From Rhodonellum psychrophilum GCM71 = DSM 17998 (GTDB lineage: Bacteria; Bacteroidota; Bacteroidia; Cytophagales; Cyclobacteriaceae): DNA of 64,000 bases. Shown piece after piece: positions 18,097 to 27,580 of this stretch. How positions within the stretch are numbered: position 1 is the first letter of the stretch; each line of letters starts with the position of its first letter. The notes beneath the pieces were generated by a model. It had not been told where the DNA came from. It did no database searches and was given only the letters and a program-made list of their open reading frames with translations. The stretch spans positions 114,340 through 178,339 of the forward strand of contig NZ_KB906682.1 in the NCBI RefSeq assembly GCF_000381545.1, in the 5' to 3' direction. The translations under genes were made by a program, and so were the position numbers.

Positions 18097-18675
18097 ATGA
18101 AAACATCAAAATCAAATACAGGAAGCAGTCATTCTGCTGCCAGTTACACAACGAGTGTTTCAGGCAAAAAAGAGTTGCAATCCTCACAACTCATGGAATT
18201 ATTTGAGGACGAGTTGAAGGATATATATTGGGCTGAAAAAGCGCTAACCAAGGCCATCCCCAAGATGATCAAAAAGGCGACATCCGAAAAATTGGTGAAA
18301 GCACTGACCACACACCTTGAAGAAACCAAAGAGCATGTGACAAGAGTGGAAAAGGTTTTTGAAACCTTTGGCAAAAAAGCCAGTGCAGTGAAATGTGATG
18401 CCATGGAAGGCCTGATAGATGAGGCGGAAGGAATTATGGAAGAGTGCGAAAAAGGAGCCATGTGCGATGCTGGGATCATTTCGGCTGCTCAAAAAATTGA
18501 ACACTACGAAATTGCGAGTTACGGAACACTGCGTCAATTTGCAGAAACGCTTAAGTTGACCGAGGCTGTTACCTTATTGGAAGATACATTAGAGGAAGAA
18601 AAAGCCTCGGATTCATTGCTCACCGAAGTGGCTGTTTCAGCAGTAAACAAACAAGCGGCAACAGAGAAAGCATAA
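18097..18675 (+). CDS. DUF892 ferritin-like protein (YciE/YciF family)
   Basis: A 192-residue stress-type protein with a ferritin-like four-helix bundle. A Ser/Thr-rich leader (about 1-28) precedes the bundle. Candidate metal-binding acidic residues appear on each helix: FEDELKDIYWAEKAL (31-45), HLEETKEHVTRVE, AQKIEHYEIASYG and LEDTLEEEKASD. YciF homologues are linked to stress responses and to iron or manganese handling, but the exact activity is not settled. Four Cys-containing positions in the middle (VKCDAMEG, MEECEKGAMCD) are a local peculiarity. It is monocistronic, with a terminator right after the stop. Confidence 0.9.
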   Translation: MKTSKSNTGSSHSAASYTTSVSGKKELQSSQLMELFEDELKDIYWAEKALTKAIPKMIKKATSEKLVKALTTHLEETKEHVTRVEKVFETFGKKASAVKCDAMEGLIDEAEGIMEECEKGAMCDAGIISAAQKIEHYEIASYGTLRQFAETLKLTEAVTLLEDTLEEEKASDSLLTEVAVSAVNKQAATEKA

Positions 18676-18694
18676 ACCATTGGCCTTCATTTTC

Positions 18695-18734
18695 AGAAAG
18701 TGCAGCAATTTTCATTGTTGCACTTTCTTTTATT
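18695..18734 (+). terminator. Intrinsic terminator of ferritin-like gene
   Basis: The stem AGAAAGTGCA pairs with TGCACTTTCT around a loop that adds a CAA/TTG pair. It is followed by TTTTATTT and starts 20 bases after the stop codon. Confidence 0.85.
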
Positions 18735-19369
18735 TCTACCCCTTAATTGGAAAACAAGGGGATATCCTGATTAATTTAAACCCTTAATAATTGAATATGA
18801 CTTCTAATATGTTTCCTGCCAATAGTTTTCTAACATCCTTGAGAATGCCCTGCATTTGGAGAGTATGACATCAAGTAATTTATACATAAATAAACATAAG
18901 TTACTTTTATTTAATAATTTATAAAACTTTAAAACGAAGCAACTCGGAACAAGGCCATTTCCACCTTGTTGGCGAAAAATGATTCCGCAATTACCCTAAA
19001 TATGCCTTAAGCTTCCTGGTTAAAATAAAATCAATTTCAAATTTTCAGCATTCAGGAGAATTACCTGTTAGGTTGATTATTTCATAAGATCCATTTGGGA
19101 AATAGATCGCATTTCGGAAAAGAGCATGAATCTTTGGGGGAAAACCTTCTTTTTTCAACCGAAGAAAACATCACAGATTAAACTTTTGAAACAATCTTGA
19201 TTTTCCCGAAAAATTCACTCTGATTTCTGAAAACAAATGAAGCAGGTTTTCCGTACTTGCAACATGTAATTATTCCTAAACGGATAGTGATATATGGATA
19301 TGGCTTATTGAATCCATTTATTGTGCCTTAAGAGAATACATTGACACCCATTCACCATTTCTACCGCAA
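18735..19369. other. Long AT-rich intergenic region without recognised features
   Basis: This is 635 bases between the ferritin-like terminator and the 410-residue protein gene. It is AT-rich with short homopolymer runs. I found no ORF with family features, no tRNA-like cloverleaf, no copy of the dispersed repeat and no strong hairpin. It must hold the promoter of the downstream gene. A small RNA cannot be excluded from sequence alone. Confidence 0.5.
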
Positions 19370-20602
19370 ATGAAATCCGTTTTATTTTCACTCCTCATTA
19401 TATGCTCAGCATGGGAAAGTTTTGCTCAAAGCGAAACCGACTCCAGCAAAATCGTCCTCATAAACAAAGAGATGGAGTCTTTGAGGAATGACAACGAGGC
19501 ATTGCTCAACAGCTTGGATCTTACCAACAGAACCCTAAATGACCTGATCACGGACAAAAAAGTTTCTGATGAAACAAAATGGGAAACCATAAAATCCAAT
19601 ATAAACCATTCCACACAACTTTATAAAGTGCTCAGCGATGACATCATAGATTTGAAATCCAGGCTTACCGATGAAGATTATCAGGGATTTATCAAATCGC
19701 TTAGCAGCATCCAGGAGGGACCACTTGGCTTTTCTTTTCAGGACATCATCATTGAATCTGCCAACAAAATCGTGCTGTTTCCCACCAAAACCCAAATGGA
19801 TCGGTTTATTGATATTTCAAAAAGTATCATCAGCAGTCCTATCATCGCAAGCATTCCTTTTGTTTCCAATGCTGTATCAGCATCCAGTTCAATCCTCAAC
19901 ATCGCCTACAGTTCATCCCTAACGGATAAAAAAAGTGATCTCGGGAAATTAAAGACTTTCGAAGGAGAACTCAACCGATACATTTCCTATTACACTACAT
20001 TGGACAAAGCCAATGTCCTGAATCAAACTTCCAATAGTGACAGAAGAGTTTTATTGGAAAACCTTCAGTTGGATCTACTGGCCAAATTGAAAAAAGATGC
20101 TCCCAAATTGAATTTCACTGTGTCCGACAGGTACGATGGAGAAACCATTGACAGTTATTTCAATAGAATTTTAGGCAGCTTCAATAGGGACTGGAGTGAA
20201 AAATACCTGAGAGATTTAGAAAGAAAATTCCAAAACAACCGAGGAGAAACCAATTATTCAGCGCTTCTCCAGAAGGAATTCGATGTGAAGTATTACAACA
20301 ACAATGTGAATGGCTTAGTCGAAATCTCCAAAAAATACTTGTTGTATTATGACAATTTCTTTGAGATTGCCAACAACTATCAGTTCAGGATCATCGAAGC
20401 CGTTGACCTCGCAAAAGCGAACGGCATCATCAAATCTAAAAAAGCAAATGGTGGAGACCTTTCTCCAAATCAAGTGTATGAGGGAATCGTGAAAAGTCTT
20501 CATGACAAGAAAAACGCAAGAGACAATGGGATCATCAACAGCATCAATATAGGAGAACTCAAACAGCAAATAGAAAGAGTGATGGATTACAAAATCATCT
20601 GA
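19370..20602 (+). CDS. Exported helical protein of unknown function
   Basis: A 410-residue protein with a signal peptide (MKSVLFSLLIICSAWESFAQ) cleaved after about residue 20. Residues 30-110 are strongly heptad-like (MESLRNDNEALLNSLDLTNR), which suggests a coiled coil. A hydrophobic patch follows around IIASIPFVSNAVSASSSILNIAY (about 160-182), possibly a hairpin that contacts a membrane, and the rest is mostly helical and charged. No catalytic motif, lipobox or named domain is recognised. It stands alone on the plus strand and converges on glycerate kinase. A pore-forming or structural envelope role is possible, but this is speculation. Confidence 0.65.
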   Translation: MKSVLFSLLIICSAWESFAQSETDSSKIVLINKEMESLRNDNEALLNSLDLTNRTLNDLITDKKVSDETKWETIKSNINHSTQLYKVLSDDIIDLKSRLTDEDYQGFIKSLSSIQEGPLGFSFQDIIIESANKIVLFPTKTQMDRFIDISKSIISSPIIASIPFVSNAVSASSSILNIAYSSSLTDKKSDLGKLKTFEGELNRYISYYTTLDKANVLNQTSNSDRRVLLENLQLDLLAKLKKDAPKLNFTVSDRYDGETIDSYFNRILGSFNRDWSEKYLRDLERKFQNNRGETNYSALLQKEFDVKYYNNNVNGLVEISKKYLLYYDNFFEIANNYQFRIIEAVDLAKANGIIKSKKANGGDLSPNQVYEGIVKSLHDKKNARDNGIINSINIGELKQQIERVMDYKII

Positions 20603-20699
20603 TTTGGTTTTGGGCTCTTCATTTGAAAACTTGTTTTCTTTTCAAGAATGCCCTTCGGAAATATCAACAATACAGAAATGAAATGTATAAAGTTTATAT

Positions 20700-20878
20700 A
20701 TCCCGAAACACACGTTCCGTTCATTTAAGGGGGTTGAAACTGCAAACAAAAATAGACTTTTTGGAGAAGAAGGCGTCCGACCGATAGGGTAAAGTCAAAA
20801 GCAATAGGCAAAGACTGATTATTAGGAGATATCAAACAGGAATGAAATTGGCAATGGTTAACAGGAGTTTAAACCCCT
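20700..20878 (+). repeat. ~175-bp intergenic repeat, copy 3 (diverged)
   Basis: A diverged plus-orientation copy between convergent genes. It shares GGGGTTGAAACTG, AAAATAGACTTTTTGGAGAA, a later GACTGATTATTAGG and the closing GGCAATGGTTAACAGGAGTTTAAACCCC with copy 2. The internal order of blocks is kept, but identity is clearly lower than between copies 1 and 4. Confidence 0.5.
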
Positions 20879-20896
20879 ATTTAATGACTTTAATAC

Positions 20897-21994
20897 TTAC
20901 AACTTAAATGCATTAAGCACAGCATCATATAAATAGTTTTTTGCTTCGGAAACAAAGGTCGGTTCGTTGAAATTGAGTTCTGGAAGGTGTATGACCTGAT
21001 CGAAACCACTGCCATCTCCCCCATTCCCGGAGGTAATCAATACAGTGTGTTTCCCGAATTTTTTGGCCATTTGAAGCAATTCATAACTACCCTTTCCTCC
21101 TGCAGATTGGCTGTCATATCGTCCCTCCCCTGTAATGATCAAATCAGCATTCTTGATTTTGCCCTCCATACCTGTTTTTTCAAAAAACCAATTGGCTCCC
21201 ATTTTTAGGTCCATGGGAAAGAAAGCAGACAAGCCAAAGGCAATTCCCCCAGCAGCGCCAAAGCCCTCTTGGTCAAGGATGGTCTTTTTGGATTTTTTCT
21301 CCAAGTGACTGGAAAAATGTTTGCAGGCATTTTCATAAGGAATAATTTCGGTTTCCTTCAATCCCTTTTGCGGGCCAAAAACGGGAATGGCGCCCTGGGA
21401 ACCCCAAAAATAATTGTTGACATCACAAAGACAGGTGAATTTGATATCTGGCTTTGGGATGGGATTCTGGATATGGGCAATTTTTCCCATGATACCTTCA
21501 GAAAACATTGAGATTTCTCGACCTTTTTTATCCAGAAAAATAAAACCCAAAGCCCTTAAAATCCCCAGGCCCATATCCATCGTCGCGCTGCCACCCAGAC
21601 CCAAAACGATATGCTTTGCCCCGCCATCAATGGCTGACCGAATCAACTCCCCCGTTCCATAGGTACCTGTAGTCCATGGATTTAATTCGTAAGGTTTCAA
21701 GTTTTTTATACCAGAGACTGTGGAGACATCGAGGTATGCCGTTTGGTGTTTTACATCCAAATAATAAAACCCAAGGATAGGTCGACCCAAAGCATCCAGA
21801 GCCATTTGAAATGTTTGGGGCAATCCCATTGCCTTTCCCAATAAAAAACAAGTCCCATCGCCACCGTCGGCAATGGGACTCAAAATGCTTTCAAAATCCG
21901 GTCTCACTTCTTTCAAAGCCAGTCCAATAATGACGGATGCCTCATCCGCTTCCACGGTCCCTTTGAATGCATTGGGAGCAATGAGCACCTTCAT
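20897..21994 (-). CDS. Glycerate kinase (type I, GarK/GlxK)
   Basis: A 365-residue cytoplasmic kinase that phosphorylates D-glycerate, normally giving 2-phosphoglycerate in the GarK/GlxK class. The start is the ATG at 21994, giving the canonical MKVLIAPNAFKGT; an upstream ATG would overlap the AGCS gene. Family motifs are SPIADGGDGTCF, GLGGSATMDMGLGILRALG, CDVNNYFWGSQGA and ITGEGRYDSQSAGGKG. All of these are complete. It begins one base after the AGCS symporter stop, so the two genes are cotranscribed. This points to uptake and catabolism of a compound feeding glycerate, possibly serine or a related acid, though AGCS substrates are usually alanine or glycine. Confidence 0.94.
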   Translation of the reverse strand: MKVLIAPNAFKGTVEADEASVIIGLALKEVRPDFESILSPIADGGDGTCFLLGKAMGLPQTFQMALDALGRPILGFYYLDVKHQTAYLDVSTVSGIKNLKPYELNPWTTGTYGTGELIRSAIDGGAKHIVLGLGGSATMDMGLGILRALGFIFLDKKGREISMFSEGIMGKIAHIQNPIPKPDIKFTCLCDVNNYFWGSQGAIPVFGPQKGLKETEIIPYENACKHFSSHLEKKSKKTILDQEGFGAAGGIAFGLSAFFPMDLKMGANWFFEKTGMEGKIKNADLIITGEGRYDSQSAGGKGSYELLQMAKKFGKHTVLITSGNGGDGSGFDQVIHLPELNFNEPTFVSEAKNYLYDAVLNAFKL

Positions 21995-21995
21995 C

Positions 21996-23342
21996 TTATT
22001 CGTTTTTGAATCTTTCAAAATAATCCTTACTGGCAGCCTTCACTTTTGGCGCCAAATAAATCGTGGAAATCATAGTTGGAATAGCCATAATCGCATACAT
22101 CCCATCTACAAAACTCACGACAACTTCCAGGGAAACCACAGCCCCAGCCACAATGGTCAAAAGATAAAAATAATTATAGTAATCCGCTTTGTCTGCCCCA
22201 AAGAGATAATTGAAACACTTGTGCCCATAATAGGAATAAGTGAACATGGTCGAAAGTGCAAATACCAAAACAGCCAACATCAACAAGTATTTCCCAAATC
22301 CAGGCAGCGCCATTTCAAAAGCGGAAAGTGTCAATCGAACGCCATCGTTCTCGGTGGTTTCCCAAACACCAGTCAATAAAATCACCAAAGCCGTCAAGGT
22401 ACAAACCACGATCGTATCGATAAATGGACCCAACATAGCGATCAGACCTTCACGGATGGGCTCATTGTTTTTGGAAGCCCCGTGAACCATCGGTGCTGTT
22501 CCGATTCCTGCCTCATTTGAGAAAGCAGCTCTTCTGGCGCCGATTACGATCACTGCTCCAACAGCTCCTCCCATGACGGCATTACCGGTAAAAGCATCTT
22601 CAACAATCAGCCAAAGCGTTGCCGGTACTTCTCCTAGGTATTGAAAAACAATAATAACAACCGTAATAAAATACAAACCCACCATAAAAGGAACCAAGCG
22701 GGAAGCTACTGCGGCTATCCTTTTGATACCACCCAAGATCACCACTGCGACGATCAGCATCATGCTGATTCCCAATATCCACTTGGTGCTTTCACCCTGA
22801 TCCCATCCATTGGGTTGGAAAATGACGGATCTGAGCACAGCCGTCAATTGGTTTGCTTGGAAAATGGCCAGAAGGCCGAGAATTCCCGCTACTGAAAAAA
22901 GAACTGCAAGGGGTTTCCATTTTTTACCCATTCCCTCCTCAATCACATACATGGGACCTCCTTGGATTTCTCCAGAACTGTCTTTTCCCCTGTACATGAT
23001 CGCAAGGCTACAAGTGAAATATTTGGTGGCCATACCCACAAATGCGGACATCCACATCCAAAAAATGGCCCCGGGACCACCCATATTGATCGCAATGGCA
23101 ACTCCACTGATATTTCCCAGTCCAACTGTAGCTGCAATGGCTGCTGACAAAGCCTGTCGGGAAGAAATCTGTCCAGGAAGATTCTCATCGTATTTGCCAC
23201 GCACCACCTTTAGCGCATGGCCAAAACGTCGGAAAGGAACAAATCCAGAATAAACAAATAAAATCAAACCGCCTCCCATCAACAACCCCAACATTGGGGT
23301 ATCCCAAATCCAATTGCTAAAACCAATGATGTATTCTCCCAT
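21996..23342 (-). CDS. AGCS family sodium:amino acid symporter
   Basis: A 448-residue inner-membrane transporter of the alanine or glycine:cation symporter family. About 11 transmembrane segments are visible. Family signatures include the N-terminal ATVGLGNISGVAIAINMGGP and GPGAIFWMWMSAFVGMATKY, the central RRAAFSNEAGIGTAPMVHG, and FTYSYYGHKCFNYLFG near the C-terminus. Length is usual. The neighbour glycerate kinase follows directly in the same transcript, which suggests that the imported amino acid (for example glycine or serine) or a linked metabolite is fed to glycerate. Substrate choice cannot be read by eye. Confidence 0.93.
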   Translation of the reverse strand: MGEYIIGFSNWIWDTPMLGLLMGGGLILFVYSGFVPFRRFGHALKVVRGKYDENLPGQISSRQALSAAIAATVGLGNISGVAIAINMGGPGAIFWMWMSAFVGMATKYFTCSLAIMYRGKDSSGEIQGGPMYVIEEGMGKKWKPLAVLFSVAGILGLLAIFQANQLTAVLRSVIFQPNGWDQGESTKWILGISMMLIVAVVILGGIKRIAAVASRLVPFMVGLYFITVVIIVFQYLGEVPATLWLIVEDAFTGNAVMGGAVGAVIVIGARRAAFSNEAGIGTAPMVHGASKNNEPIREGLIAMLGPFIDTIVVCTLTALVILLTGVWETTENDGVRLTLSAFEMALPGFGKYLLMLAVLVFALSTMFTYSYYGHKCFNYLFGADKADYYNYFYLLTIVAGAVVSLEVVVSFVDGMYAIMAIPTMISTIYLAPKVKAASKDYFERFKNE

Positions 23343-23514
23343 TCTGTATGCCTAATTCGTATTTTAAAAGAAAGAGCATATTAACAGCATTTTTCGGTAA
23401 AAACAAAATCCCAACCAGTCAGGATTCATGAAATTCATGATTTGGTCGAATTTGCTTCGGGAAATTTAGGGAATCATTTTTTTCAATTTTCTGAAATCCC
23501 AGAATTTCCTTCTC

Positions 23515-23547
23515 AAAAAAAAAGCCTTGGGTTTGACCCAAGGCTTT
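23515..23547 (-). terminator. Intrinsic terminator of the GH20 gene
   Basis: Read on the minus strand, AAAGCCTTGGGT pairs perfectly with ACCCAAGGCTTT around a three-base loop and is followed by a run of about nine T. It sits about 110 bases after the hexosaminidase stop. Confidence 0.9.
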
Positions 23548-23658
23548 AATGCTCAAACAAATTGACTTTTTTATTCAAAAATCCAATTTTCATAAAGCCT
23601 GAAACAACAAAATGCTTTTGACTTAAAAAATGGTATTTGTTGCGGTGGAGCTTCCTTT

Positions 23659-25278
23659 TTATTTTCCCCAATCCACCAAAGGAGATTTATAGTAGTTGAT
23701 ACCCATCAATTCCCATCTTTTCCCATGATCGATGAGCCTTTTCTTGTAGGAATCCCAATCTTTCGACTCTTTCGGAACCCAAGCAATCTCAGCAATGGCG
23801 GTGATCCTCGGGAATACCATGTACTCCAATTCTGATCGGTTGGTGATCGTCTCGGTCCAAAGTGGCGCCTCAATCCCCAATATATTTGACTTCCCTATTC
23901 CATCCACCATTGCGGTCGGTTCCCAATTGTAAGCGCTATCCAACTCGATGTAAGCAGCCCAATGAAGTCCCAAAACCGTCGTAGAATCATATTGCATGTC
24001 AAGATAAGCCTTGGTTGCAGGAGACATGATGACTTGCGCACCCTGATCCACCGCCATTTTGGCATTTTCCGCCACTGCCCAATACTGCGCAACACTTCCG
24101 GGAAGCAAGGTCGCATGTGCAATTTCATCCCATCCAATGGAAGTTTTTCCGTATTTGGCTACAATTTCCTGAGCCCTATTGATAAATGGAATGTAATCCT
24201 TCATTTCCGTCACGTGGGACTCATCTCCACCGATGTGGATGTATGGACCTGGGGTCATTTCTGCCAATTCCCGGATCACATCATCCACGAATTGATAGGT
24301 AATTTCCTTGTCCGTGGCCAAAGTACTGAATCCAACCACAATACCTGTGTAAAGCTCACTGGCCAATGGATCCAATCCTTCCACTCCTAAGGCAGCTCGG
24401 TCCACTTTGACGCTGTGTTCTTTAGGAACCGTGATCCCTGGGTTCAATTCACCGTAAGACGCCAAAGCTGAATTAGTATGGCCTGGCATGTCGATTTCCG
24501 GAATGATGGTGATGAACCTCTCCTGGGCGTACGCTACAATGTCTTTGTATTGTTCTTGGGTATAAAAGCCACCCTTTCCTCCCCCTACTTGGGTGCTGCC
24601 ACCTATTGTCGTCAAGTTTGGCCAGGATTTGATTTCTATCCTCCAGCCTTGGTCATCGGAAAGATGCAAATGCAACATGTTCATTTTATAGAATGCGAGG
24701 AGGTCAATGTAATGTTTGACATCTTCTACGGAGAAAAAATGTCGGGCAACGTCCAACATGGCGCCTCGGTAAGCATATTCGGGAGAATCCGTGATGATTC
24801 CAGTCGGGATTCTCCATTTCACGCCTGAAACTTGGCTCTTGATTTCCAACTCGGCCGGAAATAATTGTCTAAGGGTTTGGATTCCAAAAAACAAACCTGC
24901 TTCTGAACTTGCCGACAATTTGATGCTTTGCTTCGTGATGTCCAATTGATATCCTTCGTTTCCCACGGAAAGCGAAGGATCCAAAGCCAACACAATCGCT
25001 CCTTCACCCGGTTCTGTTTCTGTATTCGTTTGGAGGTCAAATGAGGTAGCGTTTTGAATTAATTGTTGAAGATATGCGGAGATCTGTGTCAATTGTGCAC
25101 TGTCTCCTACCAGATGGATTTGGGTATTTTCAACCAACTCAAAAGAATCTCCCGTTCCAACAACCGAAATCGGCTGAGGAATAATGGCATAATCTGTCAT
25201 ATTTGGTGTTTTTTCTTTGGAACAAGAAGTGAACAATATCGCCAATAAGGCGAAAAAAAGAAAAGGAAACGATTTCAT
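23659..25278 (-). CDS. Beta-N-acetylhexosaminidase, GH20, lipoprotein
   Basis: A 539-residue exported glycosidase that removes terminal beta-linked GlcNAc or GalNAc, for instance from chitin oligomers or glycoproteins. The start is the ATG at 25278, which places a lipoprotein signal (LLAILFTSC, Cys about 19) correctly. A GH20b N-terminal domain (about 30-155) precedes the TIM barrel (about 160-510). The conserved LHLSDDQGWRIEI and the catalytic Asp-Glu pair in HIGGDESH (about 351-352) are present, and W residues lining the subsite (GWDEIA, LHWAAYIELD) are also seen. It is divergent from the Gfo/Idh/MocA gene, possibly sharing regulation. Confidence 0.95.
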   Translation of the reverse strand: MKSFPFLFFALLAILFTSCSKEKTPNMTDYAIIPQPISVVGTGDSFELVENTQIHLVGDSAQLTQISAYLQQLIQNATSFDLQTNTETEPGEGAIVLALDPSLSVGNEGYQLDITKQSIKLSASSEAGLFFGIQTLRQLFPAELEIKSQVSGVKWRIPTGIITDSPEYAYRGAMLDVARHFFSVEDVKHYIDLLAFYKMNMLHLHLSDDQGWRIEIKSWPNLTTIGGSTQVGGGKGGFYTQEQYKDIVAYAQERFITIIPEIDMPGHTNSALASYGELNPGITVPKEHSVKVDRAALGVEGLDPLASELYTGIVVGFSTLATDKEITYQFVDDVIRELAEMTPGPYIHIGGDESHVTEMKDYIPFINRAQEIVAKYGKTSIGWDEIAHATLLPGSVAQYWAVAENAKMAVDQGAQVIMSPATKAYLDMQYDSTTVLGLHWAAYIELDSAYNWEPTAMVDGIGKSNILGIEAPLWTETITNRSELEYMVFPRITAIAEIAWVPKESKDWDSYKKRLIDHGKRWELMGINYYKSPLVDWGK

Positions 25279-25583
25279 AAAATTCAAATTTTGGGAAAAC
25301 AAAGGGAATATTATCAAGTAAACTTAATTAAATTTTTCTGCTATGTGGCAAATCTTTTTAGAATAGTTTAGGAATTGAAGAAACAAAATCAAAAATTGCA
25401 TATCCGTAATAAAAATTACACTCAAATCCTTTCATGAAAATATTGGACACCCATTTATCCCATTAAAAATCCATTCTCCCTAAAGAACAATTGAAAAAAC
25501 CAGAAAACTATTTAATTTGAAGAATAGAAAAAAGAGTGCATTTTCTGAATGAATCCATACAATTAAACCTAAAAATATACCTA
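25279..25583. other. Divergent intergenic region, GH20 and Gfo/Idh/MocA genes
   Basis: This is 305 bases, very AT-rich, separating two divergent genes of probable carbohydrate metabolism. No exact TAnnTTTG element, clear operator palindrome or RNA gene was recognised. Confidence 0.5.
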
Positions 25584-27053
25584 ATGAAAAAGAAAGATTT
25601 ACCCGGGAAGCCAAATGCCAGAAGGGATTTTATAAAAACCTCGGCGACGGCTCTTGCTGGGTTTTATTTTGTACCAAGACATGTAATTGGGGGACCTGGA
25701 TTCATTGCTCCCAGTGACCGATTGAGAATTGCCGGAATAGGTGTTGGAGGGATGGGCCAAGGCGATGTCCGTGGGGTTTTCAACAGTGGCAAAGTGGATA
25801 TTGTGGGCCTTTGTGACGTGGATGACACCAGGGCAAAGGCCAGTGTAGAGGCACATCCAAAAGCCAAGTACTACAAGGATTTTAGGATTATGCTTGACAA
25901 GGAGCACAAAAACATTGATGCGGTGACGGTTTCCACGCCCGACCATAACCATGCCGTCCAAGCCATGGCCGCGATGCAATTGGGCAAGCACGTGTATGTC
26001 CAAAAGCCACTCGCACATGACATCTACGAAGCCCGAATGTTGACCCAGGCTGCTGAAAAATACAAAGTGGTGACTCAAATGGGGAATCAGGGTTCCTCAG
26101 GTGATGGAGTAAGACAAATGATGGAATGGTACAATGCCGGCCTTATCGGCGAAGCTACAAAAGTACATTGCTGGACCGACCGTCCTGTTTGGCCACAAGG
26201 TCTGCCTTGGCCAACACAAGCCGCAACACCTCCGGCTGATCTGGACTGGAACCTTTGGTTGGGAACGGCACCCTACAAAGATTATGTCCCAAATCTACTG
26301 CCCTTCAACTGGAGAGGCTGGTGGGATTATGGAACGGGAGCATTGGGCGACATGGCCTGCCATATTATAGAACCTCCATTCAGGGTTTTGGGACTCGGGT
26401 ATCCCGATTCCGCAGAATGCAGTGTTGGATCCGTTTATGTCGGGGAATTCAAACGTGGGTATTTCCCGGAAAGCTGCCCTCCTTCTTCCCATATCACTTT
26501 GCGATTCAAAAGGGAAGGAAAAGAAGAACTGGAATTCCATTGGATGGATGGAGGAATTCAACCTACCCGTCCGATTGAATTAGAAGCAAATGAAATCATG
26601 GGCGATGGTGGAAATGGTGTCATCATTGAAGGAACCAAAGGGAAAATGATGTGTGGTACCTATGGCGTAAATCCAAGATTGCTCCCCACTTCCAGAACCG
26701 CTGAAGTTTCTGTACCACAAACCCTCTACCGTGTACCGAATGGAGACAGGGGGCATTACAACAATTTCGTAGAAGCTTGTATTGCAGGTCACGGCAGCAA
26801 GGAATTCCACCAATTGAGTTCCCCTTTCTCAGTTGCAGGTCCATTGACTGAATCCGTATTGATGGGTAATTTGGCCATCCGAAGCTACGACTACCGTGAA
26901 CCAAGAGCTGGCGGGAACGAAAACCAATTTGACTATCCCGGTCGGGGGATCAAATTGCTTTGGGATGGTGCCAATATGAAAGTGACCAATTTCGATGCTG
27001 CCAACCAATTTGTCAAACGGGAATACCGTGAAGGCTGGACTTTGGGCATCTAA
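25584..27053 (+). CDS. Tat-exported Gfo/Idh/MocA family oxidoreductase
   Basis: A 489-residue NAD(P)-dependent oxidoreductase or glycosidase-like protein acting on sugars. I chose the ATG at 25584 because it puts the twin-arginine signal (ARRDFIKTSATALAGF, about 12-27) close to the N-terminus. The Rossmann domain follows (RIAGIGVGGMGQGDV, GLCDVDD, STPDHNHAVQAMAAM), with the family Lys-Pro motif in VQKPLAHD (about 137). The C-terminal substrate domain has WDYGTGALGDMACHIIEPP. Tat-exported members are common in Bacteroidota, and some use bound cofactor for glycoside cleavage. The gene is divergent from a hexosaminidase, which supports a role in saccharide use. Confidence 0.92.
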   Translation: MKKKDLPGKPNARRDFIKTSATALAGFYFVPRHVIGGPGFIAPSDRLRIAGIGVGGMGQGDVRGVFNSGKVDIVGLCDVDDTRAKASVEAHPKAKYYKDFRIMLDKEHKNIDAVTVSTPDHNHAVQAMAAMQLGKHVYVQKPLAHDIYEARMLTQAAEKYKVVTQMGNQGSSGDGVRQMMEWYNAGLIGEATKVHCWTDRPVWPQGLPWPTQAATPPADLDWNLWLGTAPYKDYVPNLLPFNWRGWWDYGTGALGDMACHIIEPPFRVLGLGYPDSAECSVGSVYVGEFKRGYFPESCPPSSHITLRFKREGKEELEFHWMDGGIQPTRPIELEANEIMGDGGNGVIIEGTKGKMMCGTYGVNPRLLPTSRTAEVSVPQTLYRVPNGDRGHYNNFVEACIAGHGSKEFHQLSSPFSVAGPLTESVLMGNLAIRSYDYREPRAGGNENQFDYPGRGIKLLWDGANMKVTNFDAANQFVKREYREGWTLGI

Positions 27054-27140
27054 AAGAATAATCCCCAATTGGTAGGAGAAATTTCTTGCCAATCACAATG
27101 GAGCATGTACACCAAATCCTGTTTTAGGATTTTGGAGATA

Positions 27141-27183
27141 AAGAAGAAATACCCCCAGAAAGTATCTGGGGGTATTTCTTCTT
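27141..27183 (+). terminator. Intrinsic terminator of the oxidoreductase gene
   Basis: A long stem, AAGAAGAAATACCCCCAGA against TCTGGGGGTATTTCTTCTT, surrounds a short AAGTA-type loop and is followed by TTTT. It begins 87 bases after the stop. Confidence 0.9.
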
Positions 27184-27220
27184 TTAACCCTTCCTATACC
27201 TCATCAATTTTATTTCAGCT

Positions 27221-27395
27221 TTTAACCCGTTTTATGCAAAGCGGATTCAACTCAATATTGTAATTGACTGACAATCAATTGGGTGCTGACTATTTTTGAT
27301 TACACCCTATTGGTGTTAGGAATTATTCTTCCAATAGGCTGATTTTCTTTCCGTTTCAATCCCATTTGGAAACCTATTGCATATTGCGGGTTAAA
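27221..27395 (-). repeat. ~175-bp intergenic repeat, copy 4 (best-preserved ends)
   Basis: This copy shows the terminal inverted repeats most clearly: the left end is TTTAACCCGTTTTATGCA and the right end is TGCATATTGCGGGTTAAA. Between them are TATTGTAATTGACTGACAAT, ATTCTTCCAATAGGCTGATT and TTTCAATCCCATTTGGAAAC. It lies between the terminator of the oxidoreductase gene and the convergent TolC-family gene. Confidence 0.8.
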
Positions 27396-27397
27396 CT

Positions 27398-27525
27398 ACT
27401 TAATAATCTGTCGGTTGTTTGCCGATTTTGACTGCATCATATCGGCAATTGACCTTATTTTATAAAAGTCTGATTTTCGTGCAGTTTCAAGCCCTATCTG
27501 CAAATGCAACGCCTATTTCCATCTA
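27398..27525 (-). repeat. Partial intergenic repeat beside copy 4
   Basis: A truncated, diverged second unit follows copy 4 directly. It retains AGTCTGATTTTCGTGCAGTT, TCAAGCCCTA and AATGCAACGCCTATTTCC in the order of the right half of the element. The left half is not recognisable. Confidence 0.4.
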
Positions 27526-27580
27526 ACTTACCTTAAGTTTGATGCTTTACGTTACTTTTCCGCTGTCTTAGAATTCGGAC

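Noticed and set aside
18735..19369. Possible tRNA or small RNA in the long intergenic gap
   Set aside because: No cloverleaf, T-loop GTTCGA with matching arms, or strong stem-loop could be built by eye.
22810..23253. Plus-strand ORF of 147 codons
   Set aside because: It is antisense to the AGCS symporter, which is certain.
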